A DNA stretch of 64,000 nucleotides from NCBI GenBank assembly GCA_030692045.1, contig JAUYCX010000035.1, positions 1-64,000 on the forward strand. Direction: 5' to 3'. The notes beneath the pieces were generated by a model that was given only the letters and a program-made list of their open reading frames with translations, made no database searches and was not told the DNA's origin. Shown here one piece after another: positions 30,101-42,625 of this stretch. How positions within the stretch are numbered: the stretch's first letter is position 1; the number at the start of each line of letters is the position of its first letter. Both the position numbers and the translations under genes were made by a program. The DNA comes from Candidatus Omnitrophota bacterium. GTDB taxonomy: Bacteria > Omnitrophota > Gorgyraeia > JAUYCX01.

Positions 30101-30524
30101 GCCTGAAGAGGGAAAGATAAACCTGTATGACGGCTATACTGGAGAGGCATTTGACCAAAAAATAACTGTGGGTTATATCTATATGATGAAACTAATTCAT
30201 CTGGTAGATGAAAAAATTCATGCACGCTCAATTGGACCGTATTCTTTAGTTACCCAACAACCCTTGGGTGGCAAGGCGCACTTTGGCGGACAGCGTTTTG
30301 GCGAAATGGAGGTTTGGGCTTTGGAGGCATATGGAGCGGCCTTTAGTCTTCAGGAGATGCTTACTGTAAAAAGTGATGATGTTGCTGGCAGAAGCCGTAT
30401 CTACGAGGCAATTGTAAAAGGTGAACAGAGATTACATCCAGGTACGCCTGAATCGTTTAATGTTTTGATTAAAGAATTACAGGGTTTGGCTTTAGACATA
30501 AAGACCGAGAAGAAAAAGGAATAG
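27111..30524 (+). CDS. rpoB: RNA polymerase beta subunit
   Basis: 1137 aa; [68 protein letters not shown]. Confidence 0.98.
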   Translation: MIKIKDFSKIRETYPMPNLLEIQTKSYQDFLQLDVAADERKDQGLQEVFQEVFPLESYDRQTRLEFISFALGKPKYTNLECQRRGMTYAAPLKVKLRLINPKQIKEQEVYLGDLPLMTETGTFIINGDERVVVSQLQRSPGVSFEEEMHPTGKKIHFGRIIPSRGAWLEFKYDLNDVISVYVDRRRNFPATQILRVMGISTDGEIERMFGNEFKELANTLKRDHTKSKEDALLDFYRKMRPTEPATVEVAESLFYRLFFDAKRYDLSKVGRFILNRKLKMNVALEEKVLDAQTVVEAMRYLIRLRLDEGQTDDIDHLGNRRIKTVGELVQNQVRIGLSRLERSIKERLIVLSNFEDISAHHLINSRLFSNQVHDFFARSQLSQFMDQVNPLAELTHKRRLSALGPGGLSRERAGFEVRDIHPSHYGRICPIETPEGPNIGLIASLTTYSRVNELGFMETPYYKVEDGRVTKRIEYLTADKEEDKYIAQANALLDKDGYFLEKEVSCRYRGDFPKVTPKKVEYMDVSPKQLVSVAAALIPFLEHDDANRALMGSNMQRQAVPLMVTEGPLVGTGIESKAAIDSGVMVVAKEPGRVTSVDGLEITVGKNKYALKKFSRSNADTCINQKPIVRLGQEVKVGEVIADGMATKNGKLALGRNLLAAFMPWRGYNFEDAIVLSEKLVMNDVFTSIHVERFEVEARETRLGNEEMTRDIPNVGEEALKDLDESGIVRVGAEVRSSDILVGKVTPKTERELSPEERLLRAIFGEKAADIRDTSLTVPPGIEGVTVNVEVFQRKERGRKTKENKSKELAQIAEVKNYYKQEIQFIEEEKIRKLCKLLGVDKKKLERMDLDNIDDEEVRQFLSFFNDKLKEVKEEEEQEIEKIKRGDELPAGVIKRVVVYIATKRKIAEGDKVAGRHGNKGVIAKILPVEDMPFLPDGTAVDIILNPLGVPSRMNVGQILETHLGWAAKVLGFECFSPVFDGSSEKEIREMLKEAKLPEEGKINLYDGYTGEAFDQKITVGYIYMMKLIHLVDEKIHARSIGPYSLVTQQPLGGKAHFGGQRFGEMEVWALEAYGAAFSLQEMLTVKSDDVAGRSRIYEAIVKGEQRLHPGTPESFNVLIKELQGLALDIKTEKKKE

Positions 30525-30526
30525 CC

Positions 30527-33500
30527 ATGGAAGATTTAAATCAATTTGACAGTATCTCCATAAAAATTGCCTCACCTCAAGTGATTCGCTCTTGGTCAAG
30601 AGGAGAGCTTAAAAAGGCAGAAACCCTAAATTATCGCACCTTAAAGCCTGAAAAGGATGGTCTTTTTTGTGAAAAGATTTTTGGTCCGGTGCGTGACTGG
30701 GAGTGTAACTGCGGTAAATATAAAGGTATAAAATTTAAGGCTGTTGTGTGTGACCGTTGTGGCGTGGAAGTTACTCGTTCTTCAGTAAGGCGCGAAAGAA
30801 TGGGGCATATAGATTTAGCCACCCCTGTCACCCATATTTGGTTTTTTAAGGCAGTACCCAGCAGACTTTCTTCGCTTTTACAGATTGGGCTGCGCGATTT
30901 AGAAAAACTTATCTATTACGAAGAATATATCGTGATTGACCCAGGTGATACTCCTTTAAAGCCTAAAGAGCTCTTATCCGAAGATAAATACCAAGAATGC
31001 CTGGCAAAGTATGGCCAGAGCTTTAAGGCAAAGATAGGTGCTGAGGCCGTAAGTGAGCTATTAAAGTCATTGGATTTAAATGCACTTTGTAAAAAACTGC
31101 GCAAAGAAATGGAATCAGCAAATCCCCTCTCTGCCAATGCCCGGAAGATTGTTAAGACATTAAAAATTGCTGAAGATTTTCGCAGGACCGGTGATAAACC
31201 AGAGTGGATGGTATTAGAGGTTATACCGGTTATCCCTCCGGACTTAAGGCCATTGGTTCCCTTGGATGGAGGAAGGTTTGCCACCTCTGATTTAAATGAT
31301 TTGTATCGCCGAGTAATTAACAGAAATAACCGGCTTAAAAAATTATTGGCTTTAAACGCACCTGAAATAATTGTGCGCAATGAAAAAAGAATGCTTCAGG
31401 AGGCTGTAGATGCACTTCTGGATAATGGCAGACACGGTAGGCCAGCATTGGGGGCAAACAATCGTCCCTTAAAGTCATTATCTGATATGCTTAAAGGTAA
31501 GCAAGGAAGGTTTAGGCAGAATCTTTTAGGCAAGCGAGTAGATTATTCTGGCAGGTCGGTAATTGTGGTTGGCCCTGAATTAAAACTGCACCAGTTCGGA
31601 CTTCCCAAGCGTATGGCCTTGGAATTATTCGAACCATTTATTATCCGTAAATTAAGAGAAAAAGGTTTTGTGCATTCTATTAAGGGCGCCAAAAGAATGG
31701 TGGAGAGGGCAAAAATCGAGGTTTGGGATATTTTGGACGAGGTTATTAAAGATCATCCCCTGCTTTTAAACCGGGCTCCTACTTTGCATCGCTTAAGTAT
31801 CCAGGCTTTTCAGCCTTTGCTTATTGAGGGAAAGGCCATAAAGGTTCATCCATTGGTGTGCGCTGCCTTTAATGCAGATTTTGATGGTGACCAGATGGCA
31901 GTGCATGTGCCTTTATCTTTAGAGTCACAGATTGAAGCGCGTATTCTCATGCTTTCTGTAAACAATATATTTTCTCCGGCTGATGGCAGACCGATAGTAA
32001 GCCCCACACAAGATATAATCCTGGGGACCTGTTACCTTACTAAGGAAAAACCCGGCACAAAAGGCGAGGGTAAGTTTTTTAGCAATCCAGACGAAGTAAT
32101 TATTGCACATAATGACGCAGTTGTAGATTTACACTCTAAGATAAAATTAAGATGGGAGAAAAAGGTTTGGCATCAGGAAGAGACGACAGCTTTACCCGAA
32201 GCGGCTAAATCAAAAGAAGCTAAAAAGCTCAATGTTATTGAGACAACCGTGGGCAGGGTAATTTTTAATCAACTTTTACCAGAGGATTTTGGTTTTGTAA
32301 ATGAGGTTTTAAACAAAGGCAAGGTTGGAGATCTAATTTTCGACTGTTACAAACAATTTGGTCATAGTAGGGTGGTTAAGCTTCTGGATGATTTAAAGGA
32401 GTTAGGCTTTTACTATGTCACACGTGCAGGGATCTCTATTAGTATAGATGACATAAAGGTGCCCAAAGAAAAGAAGGAATATTTAAAGTCAGCCCAAGCA
32501 GAAGTAGACAAAGTAGATGAACAGTACAAAAAAGGCATTATTACTGACAGAGAGCGTTATAACAAAATTATCGATATCTGGACACACGCTACTGAGACAA
32601 TTTCAGATTTAGTGTTTAAAGAGATGGATGCATTTAATCCTATATTTCTTATGGCTGATTCTGGTGCACGCGGTTCGCGCTTACAAATTAGACAGTTAGC
32701 TGGTATGCGCGGGCTTATGGCAAAGCCATCAGGCGAAATTATTGAAAGCCCTATAACTGCAAATTTTAGAGAGGGTTTAACCGTCTTGGAATATTTTATC
32801 TCCACTCACGGAGCTCGTAAAGGTCTTGCTGATACGGCCTTAAAAACAGCTGATGCTGGATATCTTACTCGTAGGCTCATTGATGTAGCCCAGGAAATTA
32901 TAGTTACCGAACTTGACTGCCGAACCTTAAACGGAATTACAGTCTCAGCAATTATTGAGGGCGATGAAGTGGTGGTAAGTTTAAAGGAAAGGGTTATTGG
33001 ACGCGTGGCTTTGGATAATATCGTGGATGTAATTACTGATCAGCTAATTGTAGAGGCAGGTAATGAAATTGCTGAGGAAAAAGCTGAAATTATTGAGCGT
33101 CTGGGCATGGAAAAGATACGTATTAGAAGTGTTTTAACCTGTGAGTCAGAACGAGGTTGTTGTGTTAAGTGTTACGGCAGAAACTTGGCTAGCCAGAGAA
33201 TGGTTGAGGTAGGAGAGGCGGTTGGCATAATTGCTGCCCAGAGTATTGGCGAGCCAGGAACACAATTAACCATGCGCACATTCCACATTGGCGGGACTGC
33301 CAGTCGTACTATTGAGCAATCTTTTATCCGTACCAAAAATAAAGGAATTTTAAAGTATCATAATTTAAGGATTGTTGCGCGTAGAAAAGAATATGTAGTT
33401 CTAAACCGCAATGGTTCATTGAGTATTAATGATAGTCAAGGTAGGGAGTTAGAGCGCTATACAGTTCCACAGGGTGCATTTATTTCTGTGGCTCAGGATG

Positions 33501-34609
33501 AAGATGTGCCTAAAGCAGCAATTTTTGTGCATTGGGATCCTTATACCTCTCCGATATTGACAGAGGTTAAAGGCTTTGTGAATTTTGAAGATTTAAAAGA
33601 AGGGGTAACTGTGCGCGAAGAATTAAACTCTGCCACTGGAAATGTGGAAAGAGTAGTTGTTGAACATAAACAAGAGTATCATCCGCAGATTATTATTTCA
33701 GATGAGAAGAAGGAAATTTTAGGTATTTATCCTATTCCTGCGGGGGCGCATATTTTAGTAAAGGATCGCCAGGAAATTGAGGGTGGCGAGCTTTTAGCTA
33801 AAATACCAAGAGTTGTGGGAAAGACTAGGGATATTACTGGAGGTCTGCCGCGCGTGGCTGAGTTATTTGAAGCAAGGCGGCCAAAAGACCCAGCAATTGT
33901 TAGTGAAATTGATGGATTTGTAGAGTTTGGAGAAACCAAAAAGGGTCAGCGCCAGATTATCATCAGAAGCCCAACTGGCATGAAAAAGGAATATGCTATT
34001 CCGCATGGAAAACATCCCAATGTTTACAAAGGAGATAAGGTAGTAGCTGGTCAGCAGTTAACAGATGGACCGATTGTTCCTCAGGATATTTTAAGGGTAA
34101 GCGGTGACAAGGTTTTGCAGGAATATCTGGTTAATGAGGTTCAAGAGGTTTATCGTTTGCAGGGAGTTCATATCAATGATAAGCATATTGAGCTAATCAT
34201 TCGTCAGATGTTAAAGAAAGTCAAGATTGAGCATCCAGGTGACACAGAGTTCTTGGCTGGCCAGCAAGTAGACAAGCTTTTATTCCAAAAAGAAAACCAA
34301 AAAATAATCAAAAAGGGCGGTAAGCCTGCTTCGGCAACACCCCTGCTTTTAGGAATTACCAAGGTATCATTGACTACAGAGAGTTTTATTTCTGCTGCCA
34401 GTTTTCAAGAGACTACCCGAGTTTTAACCGATGCTGCCACATCTGGTAAAAAGGATGAATTAATTGGCTTAAAAGAGAATGTGATTGTGGGACATTTGAT
34501 TCCCGCTGGTACTGGTTTTAAAGAACACCACGAAATAGAATTGGAGAAGTATGCCGACAATTCTGCAGTTGATTCGAAAGCACCGACGTCAGAAAAGAAA
34601 AAAGACTAA
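30527..34609 (+). CDS. rpoC: RNA polymerase beta' subunit
   Basis: 1360 aa; [16 protein letters not shown] catalytic motif and N-terminal zinc ribbon. Confidence 0.98.
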   Translation: MEDLNQFDSISIKIASPQVIRSWSRGELKKAETLNYRTLKPEKDGLFCEKIFGPVRDWECNCGKYKGIKFKAVVCDRCGVEVTRSSVRRERMGHIDLATPVTHIWFFKAVPSRLSSLLQIGLRDLEKLIYYEEYIVIDPGDTPLKPKELLSEDKYQECLAKYGQSFKAKIGAEAVSELLKSLDLNALCKKLRKEMESANPLSANARKIVKTLKIAEDFRRTGDKPEWMVLEVIPVIPPDLRPLVPLDGGRFATSDLNDLYRRVINRNNRLKKLLALNAPEIIVRNEKRMLQEAVDALLDNGRHGRPALGANNRPLKSLSDMLKGKQGRFRQNLLGKRVDYSGRSVIVVGPELKLHQFGLPKRMALELFEPFIIRKLREKGFVHSIKGAKRMVERAKIEVWDILDEVIKDHPLLLNRAPTLHRLSIQAFQPLLIEGKAIKVHPLVCAAFNADFDGDQMAVHVPLSLESQIEARILMLSVNNIFSPADGRPIVSPTQDIILGTCYLTKEKPGTKGEGKFFSNPDEVIIAHNDAVVDLHSKIKLRWEKKVWHQEETTALPEAAKSKEAKKLNVIETTVGRVIFNQLLPEDFGFVNEVLNKGKVGDLIFDCYKQFGHSRVVKLLDDLKELGFYYVTRAGISISIDDIKVPKEKKEYLKSAQAEVDKVDEQYKKGIITDRERYNKIIDIWTHATETISDLVFKEMDAFNPIFLMADSGARGSRLQIRQLAGMRGLMAKPSGEIIESPITANFREGLTVLEYFISTHGARKGLADTALKTADAGYLTRRLIDVAQEIIVTELDCRTLNGITVSAIIEGDEVVVSLKERVIGRVALDNIVDVITDQLIVEAGNEIAEEKAEIIERLGMEKIRIRSVLTCESERGCCVKCYGRNLASQRMVEVGEAVGIIAAQSIGEPGTQLTMRTFHIGGTASRTIEQSFIRTKNKGILKYHNLRIVARRKEYVVLNRNGSLSINDSQGRELERYTVPQGAFISVAQDEDVPKAAIFVHWDPYTSPILTEVKGFVNFEDLKEGVTVREELNSATGNVERVVVEHKQEYHPQIIISDEKKEILGIYPIPAGAHILVKDRQEIEGGELLAKIPRVVGKTRDITGGLPRVAELFEARRPKDPAIVSEIDGFVEFGETKKGQRQIIIRSPTGMKKEYAIPHGKHPNVYKGDKVVAGQQLTDGPIVPQDILRVSGDKVLQEYLVNEVQEVYRLQGVHINDKHIELIIRQMLKKVKIEHPGDTEFLAGQQVDKLLFQKENQKIIKKGGKPASATPLLLGITKVSLTTESFISAASFQETTRVLTDAATSGKKDELIGLKENVIVGHLIPAGTGFKEHHEIELEKYADNSAVDSKAPTSEKKKD

Positions 34610-34922
34610 GTCTCCAGCTTTAAAAGGCTGTCCGCAAAGGCGGGGGGTTTGCGTCCAGGTTAGAACCATGACACCTAAAAAACCTAACTCTGCTTTGCGC
34701 AAGATTGCTAGAGTCAGACTTACTACTGGCATTGAAGTAACTGCCTATATTCCCGGTGAAGGGCATAATCTTCAAGAACATTCTATTGTTTTGGTGCGAG
34801 GTGGAAGGGTTAAGGATTTACCAGGGGTGCGTTATCATATAGTGCGTGGAACATTGGATACAGCAGGAGTAAATCAAAGGAAAAGATCTCGTTCAAAATA
34901 CGGAGCCAAGAGACCCAAATAA
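34551..34922 (+). CDS. rpsL: 30S ribosomal protein S12
   Basis: [57 protein letters not shown]; overlaps rpoC 3' end by 59 nt. Confidence 0.96.
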   Translation: MPTILQLIRKHRRQKRKKTKSPALKGCPQRRGVCVQVRTMTPKKPNSALRKIARVRLTTGIEVTAYIPGEGHNLQEHSIVLVRGGRVKDLPGVRYHIVRGTLDTAGVNQRKRSRSKYGAKRPK

Positions 34923-34923
34923 G

Positions 34924-35114
34924 TGAGTCCGCCAATAATTTGTGGCGGACGAACTTACCCAGCACTAATTTTGAAAGAGCAGTTTTATGAGATTAAAGGG
35001 TAAATTTTGTTATTACTCCGAAAGTTACAAACTCAGCACTATTAGAAAAATTAGTGCTGGGTTAAATTCGCCCAAACAACTTATGTCATTACATTCCATA
35101 AGTTGTGGGCTCAT
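34924..35114. repeat. Nested-palindromic junction element, copy E5
   Basis: Core arms ACCCAGCACTAATTTT (34957-34972) / AAAATTAGTGCTGGGT (35047-35062); left hairpin GTCCGCCA..TGGCGGAC; right end CATAAGTTGTGGGCTCATTT. Confidence 0.83.
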
Positions 35115-35119
35115 TTAAA

Positions 35120-35590
35120 ATGAGACGTAGGCAAGCAGTAAAAAAAGATATTCTTCCGGACCCAAAATACAACAACAAGGTTGTAGCTAAGTTTATTAAT
35201 ATGGTAATGGAAAGAGGGAAAAGGTCATTAGCCGAAGATATTGTTTATGGCGCTTTGAATTTAGCTAAGAACAGTCTCAATGAAGCTGATGCCATGAAAA
35301 TTTTTAATAAGGCAATTGAAAATGCAAGGCCTCATTTAGAGGTGAAACCTCGTCGTGTAGGTGGAGCAACTTATCAGGTTCCTATAGAGGTAAATCAACA
35401 AAGGGGTACATCTATTGCCTTACGTTGGATTAGGGATTTTGCACGCGCCAAAAAAGGTAAGCCAATGAAGCAAAAATTGGCTGAGGAAATAATTTCAGCC
35501 TGCAAAGGTGAAGGTTTAGCCATCAAGAAAAGAGATGATACTCACAAGATGGCTGATGCAAACAAGGCTTTTGCTCATTTTAGATGGTAG
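35120..35590 (+). CDS. rpsG: 30S ribosomal protein S7
   Basis: [46 protein letters not shown]. Confidence 0.97.
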   Translation: MRRRQAVKKDILPDPKYNNKVVAKFINMVMERGKRSLAEDIVYGALNLAKNSLNEADAMKIFNKAIENARPHLEVKPRRVGGATYQVPIEVNQQRGTSIALRWIRDFARAKKGKPMKQKLAEEIISACKGEGLAIKKRDDTHKMADANKAFAHFRW

Positions 35591-35595
35591 GGATT

Positions 35596-37686
35596 ATGTC
35601 TCGCGAAGTTTCCTTAGAAAAAATAAGAAATATCGGCATCGTTGCTCACATTGATGCGGGTAAAACTACAACCACAGAAAGAATATTATTTTTTACCAGA
35701 AGAATACATCGTATTGGTGAAGTTGATGAAGGTACTGCCACAATGGATTGGATGCCTGAGGAGCAACGTCGTGGTATTACAATCACCGCTGCCAATACTA
35801 CCTGTTATTGGGAAGATTGTAAAATTAATATTATTGATACGCCTGGCCACGTAGATTTTACAGTAGAGGTGGAGCGCTCTTTAAAGGTCTTAGACGGGTG
35901 TGTAGTGGTTTTTTGCGCTGTAGGCCAAGTTGAACCTCAAACAGAGACTGTTTGGCGTCAGGCAGATAGATACAATGTTCCACGCTTGGCATTTGTCAAC
36001 AAGATGGATAGAATTGGCGCAAACTTTAATGAATGTGTTAAGCAAATTGTCACTCGTTTAGGCGCGCAGGCGCATCCCATACAATTACCCGTTGGCAGTG
36101 AAGATAATTTTAAAGGTATTATTGATTTGATTGAAGGTAAATTAATCACCTACGAAGACAGTTTAGGTTTAGAGATATTAAAGCAAGAAATACCAGATGA
36201 GCTTAAGGCAGATTTCTTAAAAACGCGCAATTCATTGATTGAAAGAACTGCTGAATTAGACAACGAAATTATGGATAAATTTATCCATAATCAAGATATC
36301 ACAACCCAAGATTTGAAGCAGGCAATTAGAAGAATAACTATCAAAGAGCATTTTGTACCTATTCTTTGCGGTTCTTCTCTAAAGAATAAGGGTATTCAAC
36401 CTTTATTAGATGCAATTTGCGATTATTTGCCTTCACCTGTGAATTTGCCGCCTATTAAAGGTATTGATCCTCTTACAAGCGAATACGAGGAGAGAATTGC
36501 TTCTGATGATGCGCCTTTTTGCGCCCTCTGTTTTAAGGTAGCCACAGACCCTTATGTAGGAAAACTTTTTTATTTACGGATATATTCCGGCGTATTAACT
36601 TCTGGAAGTTATGTTTATAATGCAACAAAGCGTTCAAAAGAAAGGATAAATAAGATTGTGCGCATGCATGCTAACCGTCAAGAAATTATCGAGGAGGCAA
36701 ATACCGGAGAGATTGTGGCGGTGGTGGGTTTAAAGGACACAAAAACTGGGGAAACACTTTGTGATGAGACAACGCCCATTATTTTAGAACAAATGCGTCT
36801 GCCCGAACCAGTTATTTCCATGGCAATTGAACCCAAAACCAAGGTTGATCAGGAGAAGTTAGGTTTATCTCTAAGAAAATTTGCCGATGAAGACCCTTCT
36901 TTTAAGGTTAGTTATAATTCTGAAACTGGCGAGACAATAGTTTCTGGAATGGGAGAGCTGCATTTGGAGGTTATTGTAGCTAGGATGCTTCGGGAGTTTA
37001 ATGTAGGGGCAAATGTGGGTAAACCACAGGTTGCCTATAAGGAAACAATTACTAAGAAGATAACTACTGTGGGCAAATTTATTCAGCAAACCGGCGGCCA
37101 CGGTCAATATGGACATGTGATTATTGAAATGGAACCATCAGAAGAACCAAATAAAGGTATAGTGTTTATTGAGCGAATAAAAGGTGGAGTTATCCCTCGT
37201 GAATTTATTCCAGCAGTAAAACAGGGAATTCTTTTGGCGGCGAAGAGTGGATTGCTCGCAGGTTTTCCAGTAACGGATGTAACCGTTACTTTAGTTGACG
37301 GCTCATACCATGAGGTTGATTCATCTGAGCTTGCCTTTCAGATGGCCGCCTCTATTGCTTTTAACGAAGGGCTCAAGAAAGCGAAATCAATTTTCTTAGA
37401 GCCAATTATGGATGTGGAGGTAGTAGTGCCAGAAGAATATATGGGTGTGGTTATCGCTGATTTAAATACCCGCCGGGCAAAGGTAAGTTCTTTAGGCAAG
37501 AGAACAAATGCTCGTGTGATACGTTGCTTTGTCCCTTTAGCAGAGGTGTTTGGATACGCAACGGCGCTGCGTTCTTTAACTCAAGGCAGAGCCTCCTATA
37601 CAATGGAGCCCTCTTATTATACAGAGGTGCCTTCACATATAGCTGAAAAAATTGTGGGTAGCTCCACAATTTCTACTCGACGCTAA
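35596..37686 (+). CDS. fusA: Elongation factor G
   Basis: [23 protein letters not shown]; full-length EF-G. Confidence 0.98.
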   Translation: MSREVSLEKIRNIGIVAHIDAGKTTTTERILFFTRRIHRIGEVDEGTATMDWMPEEQRRGITITAANTTCYWEDCKINIIDTPGHVDFTVEVERSLKVLDGCVVVFCAVGQVEPQTETVWRQADRYNVPRLAFVNKMDRIGANFNECVKQIVTRLGAQAHPIQLPVGSEDNFKGIIDLIEGKLITYEDSLGLEILKQEIPDELKADFLKTRNSLIERTAELDNEIMDKFIHNQDITTQDLKQAIRRITIKEHFVPILCGSSLKNKGIQPLLDAICDYLPSPVNLPPIKGIDPLTSEYEERIASDDAPFCALCFKVATDPYVGKLFYLRIYSGVLTSGSYVYNATKRSKERINKIVRMHANRQEIIEEANTGEIVAVVGLKDTKTGETLCDETTPIILEQMRLPEPVISMAIEPKTKVDQEKLGLSLRKFADEDPSFKVSYNSETGETIVSGMGELHLEVIVARMLREFNVGANVGKPQVAYKETITKKITTVGKFIQQTGGHGQYGHVIIEMEPSEEPNKGIVFIERIKGGVIPREFIPAVKQGILLAAKSGLLAGFPVTDVTVTLVDGSYHEVDSSELAFQMAASIAFNEGLKKAKSIFLEPIMDVEVVVPEEYMGVVIADLNTRRAKVSSLGKRTNARVIRCFVPLAEVFGYATALRSLTQGRASYTMEPSYYTEVPSHIAEKIVGSSTISTRR

Positions 37687-37737
37687 TTTGTTGAGTATGC
37701 AAGTGGTAAATTAGCACTGTTAACTTAAAAATGAATC

Positions 37738-37890
37738 TAAATCCGAATATCGAATATCGAAATACGAAACAATGTTTAAATTTTCTAAATCCAAATGTTC
37801 TAAACCAGCATTTTTTACATCTGTTTTGGACATTTGAAGATTCAGATTTCGGATTTGTTTCGAAATTCGAATTTCGTGCTTCGGATTTAA
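37738..37890. repeat. Long imperfect palindrome rich in TCGAAA/TTTCGA motifs
   Basis: ATCCGAATATCGAATATCGAAATACGAAACAA pairs with TTGTTTCGAAATTCGAATTTCGTGCTTCGGAT; inner arms AAATCCAAATGTTCTAAAC / GTTTTGGACATTTGAAGATT. Confidence 0.82.
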
Positions 37891-37930
37891 TCGATTGGTT
37901 AACAGAAACCGTATTAAGGGGGGTGTAAAA

Positions 37931-39133
37931 ATGGCAAAAGAAAAGTTTGTAAGGTCAAAAACGCATGTCAATGTGGGTACAATTGGCCATGTTGACCATG
38001 GAAAGACGACGCTTTCTTCTGCTATCACTTTAGTTTTAAATAAAAGGGGATTAGCAGAGGCAAGACCATACGATACAATTGACAATGCGCCTGAAGAAAA
38101 AGAGCGCGGAGTAACAATTAATATCTCGCATATCGAGTATCAAACTGAAACGCGTCACTATGCACATATTGACTGCCCAGGACATGCTGACTACATCAAG
38201 AATATGATTACTGGTGCTGCCCAGATGGACGGTGCCATTCTCGTGGTTTCAGCAGCTGACGGTCCAATGCCTCAAACCAGAGAGCATATCTTATTAGCTA
38301 GGCAAGTTAATGTTCCAGAAATTGTTGTGTTTATGAACAAGGTGGATATGGTTGAGGATAAAGAATTGTTGGACTTAGTGGAATTGGAGGTTAGGGATCT
38401 CTTAATTAAATACAAGTTTCCAGGAGATAAAACTCCTATAATTAAAGGCAGTGCTTTAAATGCAATGAACTGCGCCTGCGGAAAAGATGAATGTCCTCAC
38501 TGTAGACCTATCATTGATTTGATGAAGGCAGTGGATGAGTTTATTCCTGCTCCCAAAAGAGATTTGGAAAAACCATTCCAGATGGCAGTTGAGGATGTTT
38601 TCTCTATCTCAGGTCGAGGGACAGTGGGTACTGGCAGGATTGAACGCGGTCGTGTTAAAGTTGGAGAAGAAGTGGATATTGTAGGTTTGAGGCCTGACAT
38701 CAGAAAATCAGTGGTTACAGGAATTGAAATGTTTAGAAAGCTTTTAGATGAAGGCTTGGCCGGAGATAATGTGGGTATCCTTTTACGAGGCATTGAAAAG
38801 GACGATTTAGAGCGCGGAATGGTTTTGGCAGCTCCAGGTACAATGATGCCACATACCCATTTCAAAGCCCAGGTTTATGTTTTAACCAAAGAAGAGGGCG
38901 GAAGACACACGCCATTTTTCTCAGGATACAGACCCCAGTTTTATTTTAGGACCACAGATGTTACTGGCACAGCCAAATTGCCAAAAGGCGCAGAAATGAT
39001 AATGCCTGGTGACAGTGCGGAGCTAGAAATTGAGTTAATAGTTCCTGTGGCTATGGATAAAGAATCGCGTTTTGCCATCCGCGAAGGCGGCCACACAGTG
39101 GGTGCAGGCGTTGTGTCTGAGGTAATTAAATAG
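37931..39133 (+). CDS. tuf: Elongation factor Tu
   Basis: [59 protein letters not shown]. Confidence 0.98.
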   Translation: MAKEKFVRSKTHVNVGTIGHVDHGKTTLSSAITLVLNKRGLAEARPYDTIDNAPEEKERGVTINISHIEYQTETRHYAHIDCPGHADYIKNMITGAAQMDGAILVVSAADGPMPQTREHILLARQVNVPEIVVFMNKVDMVEDKELLDLVELEVRDLLIKYKFPGDKTPIIKGSALNAMNCACGKDECPHCRPIIDLMKAVDEFIPAPKRDLEKPFQMAVEDVFSISGRGTVGTGRIERGRVKVGEEVDIVGLRPDIRKSVVTGIEMFRKLLDEGLAGDNVGILLRGIEKDDLERGMVLAAPGTMMPHTHFKAQVYVLTKEEGGRHTPFFSGYRPQFYFRTTDVTGTAKLPKGAEMIMPGDSAELEIELIVPVAMDKESRFAIREGGHTVGAGVVSEVIK

Positions 39134-39168
39134 GCTAATAACGCCATACACTATACAATGTTAATACA

Positions 39169-39474
39169 ATGGCTATGCAAAAGATAAGAATAAAACTTAA
39201 GGGTTATGACCATCGTTTACTGGATCAATCAGCTTTGGAAATTGTTGAAACTGCTAAGCGTACCGGTGCCAAGGTAGCAGGACCAATTCCCTTGCCCACT
39301 AAGAAAGAAATTTATACGGTTTTGCGTTCTCCTGTAATTGATAAGAAATCTCGTGAGCAATTTCAACTGGCAACGCATAAGCGGATTTTGGAATTGATTG
39401 AACCAACATCTAAGACAATCGATGCACTTCGCAAGTTAAATCTTCCTGCAGGTGTGGATGTTGAAATAAAGTAA
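39169..39474 (+). CDS. rpsJ: 30S ribosomal protein S10
   Basis: [50 protein letters not shown]. Confidence 0.97.
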   Translation: MAMQKIRIKLKGYDHRLLDQSALEIVETAKRTGAKVAGPIPLPTKKEIYTVLRSPVIDKKSREQFQLATHKRILELIEPTSKTIDALRKLNLPAGVDVEIK

Positions 39475-39507
39475 AAAGTAAAAAGGAATAAGTAAAAAGT
39501 AGAAAGC
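39470..39507 (+). repeat. A-rich short repeat (AGTAAAAAG units) upstream of rplC
   Basis: AAGTAAAAAGTAAAAAGGAATAAGTAAAAAGTAGAAAG; similar block at 51006-51038. Confidence 0.6.
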
Positions 39508-39524
39508 TTTTACTTTGAATTGCT

Positions 39525-40208
39525 ATGGTGGGTTTATTAGGAAAAAAAATAGGTATGACACAAATCTTTGATAGCGACGCAAGAGTTGTTGCGTTAACTG
39601 CTATTGAGGCGGGCCCTTGTTTTGTTTTAGAGACTAAAAAAAGCACCCCCCAAAAAATCAAATTGGGTTTTTCCCCAATTAAAGAAACTAAACTAAAAAA
39701 ACCAGAGCTAGGATTTTTTAAGAAGATAAATGTTGCCCCTTTAAGATTTATTCGCGAAATACCTTTTAATGAGACAAAGGATTATAAGGTAGGAGAGGAA
39801 GTAAAAGTTGATATTTTTAATTCGGGAGATTTTGTAGATGTTACTGGCATTTCTATTGGCAAGGGTTTTCAAGGTGGTATGAAACGCTGGCATTGGAAAG
39901 GTGGTCCTCAAACCCATGGCTCAACGTCCAAACGTCGGGTGGGTTCTATAGGTTCTAGTACTACACCTGGCCGTGTCTATAAAGGCCACCATATGCCTGG
40001 GCATATGGGCTTTGATAGGGTAACTGTGCAAAACCTAAAAGTTGTTAAGGTGGATTTAGAGCATAACCTTTTATTGTTAAAAGGTGCTGTTCCTGGACAT
40101 AAAAATAGCTTTTTAATCATAAAAAAGTCAAAGAAAAAAGTCAATAAGTCAATAGTTGTAGATAAACCTAAGGAAGAAACTAAACAAGAACCTAAGGAAA
40201 AGAAATAG
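39525..40208 (+). CDS. rplC: 50S ribosomal protein L3
   Basis: DVTGISIGKGFQGGMKRWHWKGGPQTHGSTSKRRVGSIG. Confidence 0.97.
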   Translation: MVGLLGKKIGMTQIFDSDARVVALTAIEAGPCFVLETKKSTPQKIKLGFSPIKETKLKKPELGFFKKINVAPLRFIREIPFNETKDYKVGEEVKVDIFNSGDFVDVTGISIGKGFQGGMKRWHWKGGPQTHGSTSKRRVGSIGSSTTPGRVYKGHHMPGHMGFDRVTVQNLKVVKVDLEHNLLLLKGAVPGHKNSFLIIKKSKKKVNKSIVVDKPKEETKQEPKEKK

Positions 40209-40221
40209 CCACAAAAGATAA

Positions 40222-40860
40222 ATGCCTAATTTAGCAGTTTTGAATAATCAAGGGAAAGAAATTGAAAAGTTAGAGTTACCCGCAGCCATTTTTGACGGCG
40301 AGGTTAATAAAAAGCTTTTGCATCAGGCGGTAATAATGTATCAGGCTAACTTAAGAGCGGGAACCGCCTCCACAAAAACGAGGGGCGAGGTTTCTGGCGG
40401 CGGCAAAAAACCCTGGCGCCAAAAAGGTACAGGACGTGCACGGGCCGGTTCAATTCGTTCGCCTCTTTGGAGGCATGGAGGGGTGGTATTTGGTCCGCAC
40501 CCGCGTGATTTTGGAAATAAGTTATCTCAAAGAATTAGACTGTTAGCCTTAAAATCTAGCCTGAACGACAAAGTTAATTCAGGTAATTTAAAGTTAATTG
40601 AGGAAATAAGACTGGATAAACCAAAAACCAAAGAATTTTCTAAACTCCTTTCTGTTTTAAATATCCACGAAGACACATTGGCTATTGTGGAAAGTCAAGA
40701 TAAAAATTTCTCTCAAGCTTCAAGGAATATTCCTTTTTTTATTTCTAAACCAGCAACAGATGTTAATGCCCTGGATGTTTTAAGACACAAAAATTTGCTT
40801 ATTACCAAGAGTGGTTTAAAGGTCTTGATAAATCGGTTCAAGTTAAAAGATGGAAAATAG
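40222..40860 (+). CDS. rplD: 50S ribosomal protein L4
   Basis: GRAGTASTKTRGEVSGGGKKPWRQKGTGRARAGSIRSPLWRHGGVVFGP-type motif. Confidence 0.97.
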   Translation: MPNLAVLNNQGKEIEKLELPAAIFDGEVNKKLLHQAVIMYQANLRAGTASTKTRGEVSGGGKKPWRQKGTGRARAGSIRSPLWRHGGVVFGPHPRDFGNKLSQRIRLLALKSSLNDKVNSGNLKLIEEIRLDKPKTKEFSKLLSVLNIHEDTLAIVESQDKNFSQASRNIPFFISKPATDVNALDVLRHKNLLITKSGLKVLINRFKLKDGK

Positions 40861-41128
40861 TTTTGATATCGTCAAGAATTTAGTGCGCACAGAAAAAGGC
40901 ACTCAAGCAGAGCCAAGAGGAAAGTATTTGTTTGAGGTGAGCCTTAAAGCAAATAAAATTCAGATTAAAAGGGCAATTGAGTTAATTTACAAGGTTAAGG
41001 TAAAGTCTGTAAATACATTGGTAGTTGTGGGAAAATTACGGCGCGTGCGCCAAGAATTAGGCAGAACTCCTAACTGGAAAAAGGCAGTCGTTACTTTACG
41101 GGAAGGCCAAAAAATTGAGGTAACCTAA
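40850..41128 (+). CDS. rplW: 50S ribosomal protein L23
   Basis: [40 protein letters not shown]. Confidence 0.95.
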   Translation: MENSFDIVKNLVRTEKGTQAEPRGKYLFEVSLKANKIQIKRAIELIYKVKVKSVNTLVVVGKLRRVRQELGRTPNWKKAVVTLREGQKIEVT

Positions 41129-41961
41129 TGGGAATCAAAAAATTTAAACCCACAACTCATTCCTTGCGTTTTACTGAAATTTCTGATTTTCAGGAGATAA
41201 CTAAGGATAAGCCTGAAAAATCTCTACTGGAACCACTTAAAAAAAGTGGCGGTAGAAATGTGTATGGGCGTATTACTACCCGGCATATTGGCGGCGGCCA
41301 CAAGAGAATGTATAGGCTGATAGATTTTAAGCGCGATAGAATTGATTCCGAGGCAAAGGTATTGGCAATTGAATATGATCCTAATCGCACATCCCGTATT
41401 GCCTTAATTGAATATCCTGATAAGACAAAAAATTATATTTTAGCCCCAGCAGATTTAAAAGTAGGCGAAAGCGTAGTAAGCAGTTTACTTCCTGCGACCG
41501 AAATTAAACTGGGCAACTGTTTGTCTTTGCGTTTTATTCCCTCTGGGGTTGCAATCCATAATTTGGAATTGGTTAAAGGTCGTGGCGGACAAATTGTAAG
41601 AAGCGCTGGCACATCTGCAAGGATTTTGGCCAAAGAAGGCGAATTTGCGCAGGTTAGACTTCCTTCAGGAGAGGTGCGTTTAATGCATTTGGATTGCCGC
41701 GCAACTGTCGGGGTTGTAGGAAATGTTGACCATGGGGCAATTGTTTTGGGAAAAGCTGGGAGGTCTCGTTGGTTAGGCAGGCGTCCAAATGTGCGTGGTT
41801 TAGCCATGAATCCTCATGACCATCCGCATGGTGGCGGCGAAGGAAAATCTGGACAAGGAAACCCGCATCCAGTTTCTCCTTGGGGAATGCCCACAAAAGG
41901 TTATAAGACACGCAAGGGTTATAAATATTCTGATAGATTTATTGTAAAGAGAAGGAAATGA
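41128..41961 (+). CDS. rplB: 50S ribosomal protein L2
   Basis: [38 protein letters not shown]. Confidence 0.97.
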   Translation: MGIKKFKPTTHSLRFTEISDFQEITKDKPEKSLLEPLKKSGGRNVYGRITTRHIGGGHKRMYRLIDFKRDRIDSEAKVLAIEYDPNRTSRIALIEYPDKTKNYILAPADLKVGESVVSSLLPATEIKLGNCLSLRFIPSGVAIHNLELVKGRGGQIVRSAGTSARILAKEGEFAQVRLPSGEVRLMHLDCRATVGVVGNVDHGAIVLGKAGRSRWLGRRPNVRGLAMNPHDHPHGGGEGKSGQGNPHPVSPWGMPTKGYKTRKGYKYSDRFIVKRRK

Positions 41962-41962
41962 A

Positions 41963-42250
41963 ATGCCGCGCTCAATAAAAAAAGGACCATTTGTTGCACC
42001 AGATTTAATCGCCAAGATAGAGAAGATGCGCTCTTTAGGTCAAAAACAACCAATTAAGACTTGGTCAAGAAGCTCAACGGTAATTCCGGATTTTGTAGGA
42101 TTTACAATTGCAGTTCATGACGGCAGAAAGCATGTGCCAATTTTTATCACAGAAAATATGGTTGGCCATAAATTGGGTGAGTTCGCAGCTACAAGAATTT
42201 TTAGAAAACACAGCGGAGTTAAGGCAAAAAAGGCTGCTGAAAAGACATGA
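41963..42250 (+). CDS. rpsS: 30S ribosomal protein S19
   Basis: [62 protein letters not shown]. Confidence 0.97.
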   Translation: MPRSIKKGPFVAPDLIAKIEKMRSLGQKQPIKTWSRSSTVIPDFVGFTIAVHDGRKHVPIFITENMVGHKLGEFAATRIFRKHSGVKAKKAAEKT

Positions 42251-42594
42251 TCGCTAAAGCAAGAGGAAAATTTTTAAGGCTTTCAGCAACTAAGGTTAGG
42301 CAAGTTATTGATTTGATTCGTGGCTATGATTGTAATGCTGCATTGGCAATTCTAACCAACATTAATAAAAGGCCAAAAGAACAGATTATAAAGATTTTAA
42401 AATCTGCCATGGCTAATGCCAAGCAAAAAGGGTTAAAGCCAGAGGATTTATATATCTCTAAAATTGTGTCGGATAATGGTCCTTCTTGGAAGAGATTTAA
42501 AGCCGCAGCATTTGGCAGAGCAACGCCAATTTTAAAACGCACTTCGCATCTGACAATAGAGTTAGAGTTAAAGCAGAATTTTTCTAAAGCTTAA
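42247..42594 (+). CDS. rplV: 50S ribosomal protein L22
   Basis: [23 protein letters not shown]22 C-terminal region. Confidence 0.95.
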   Translation: MIAKARGKFLRLSATKVRQVIDLIRGYDCNAALAILTNINKRPKEQIIKILKSAMANAKQKGLKPEDLYISKIVSDNGPSWKRFKAAAFGRATPILKRTSHLTIELELKQNFSKA

Positions 42595-42625
42595 TTTTTG
42601 AAAGGTTTTTAGATAAGGAGAAAAA

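Noticed and set aside
37731-38085. ORFs 37731-37928 (+) and 37720-38085 (-) in the fusA-tuf spacer
   Set aside because: Created by the A/T-rich palindrome; tuf starts at 37931.
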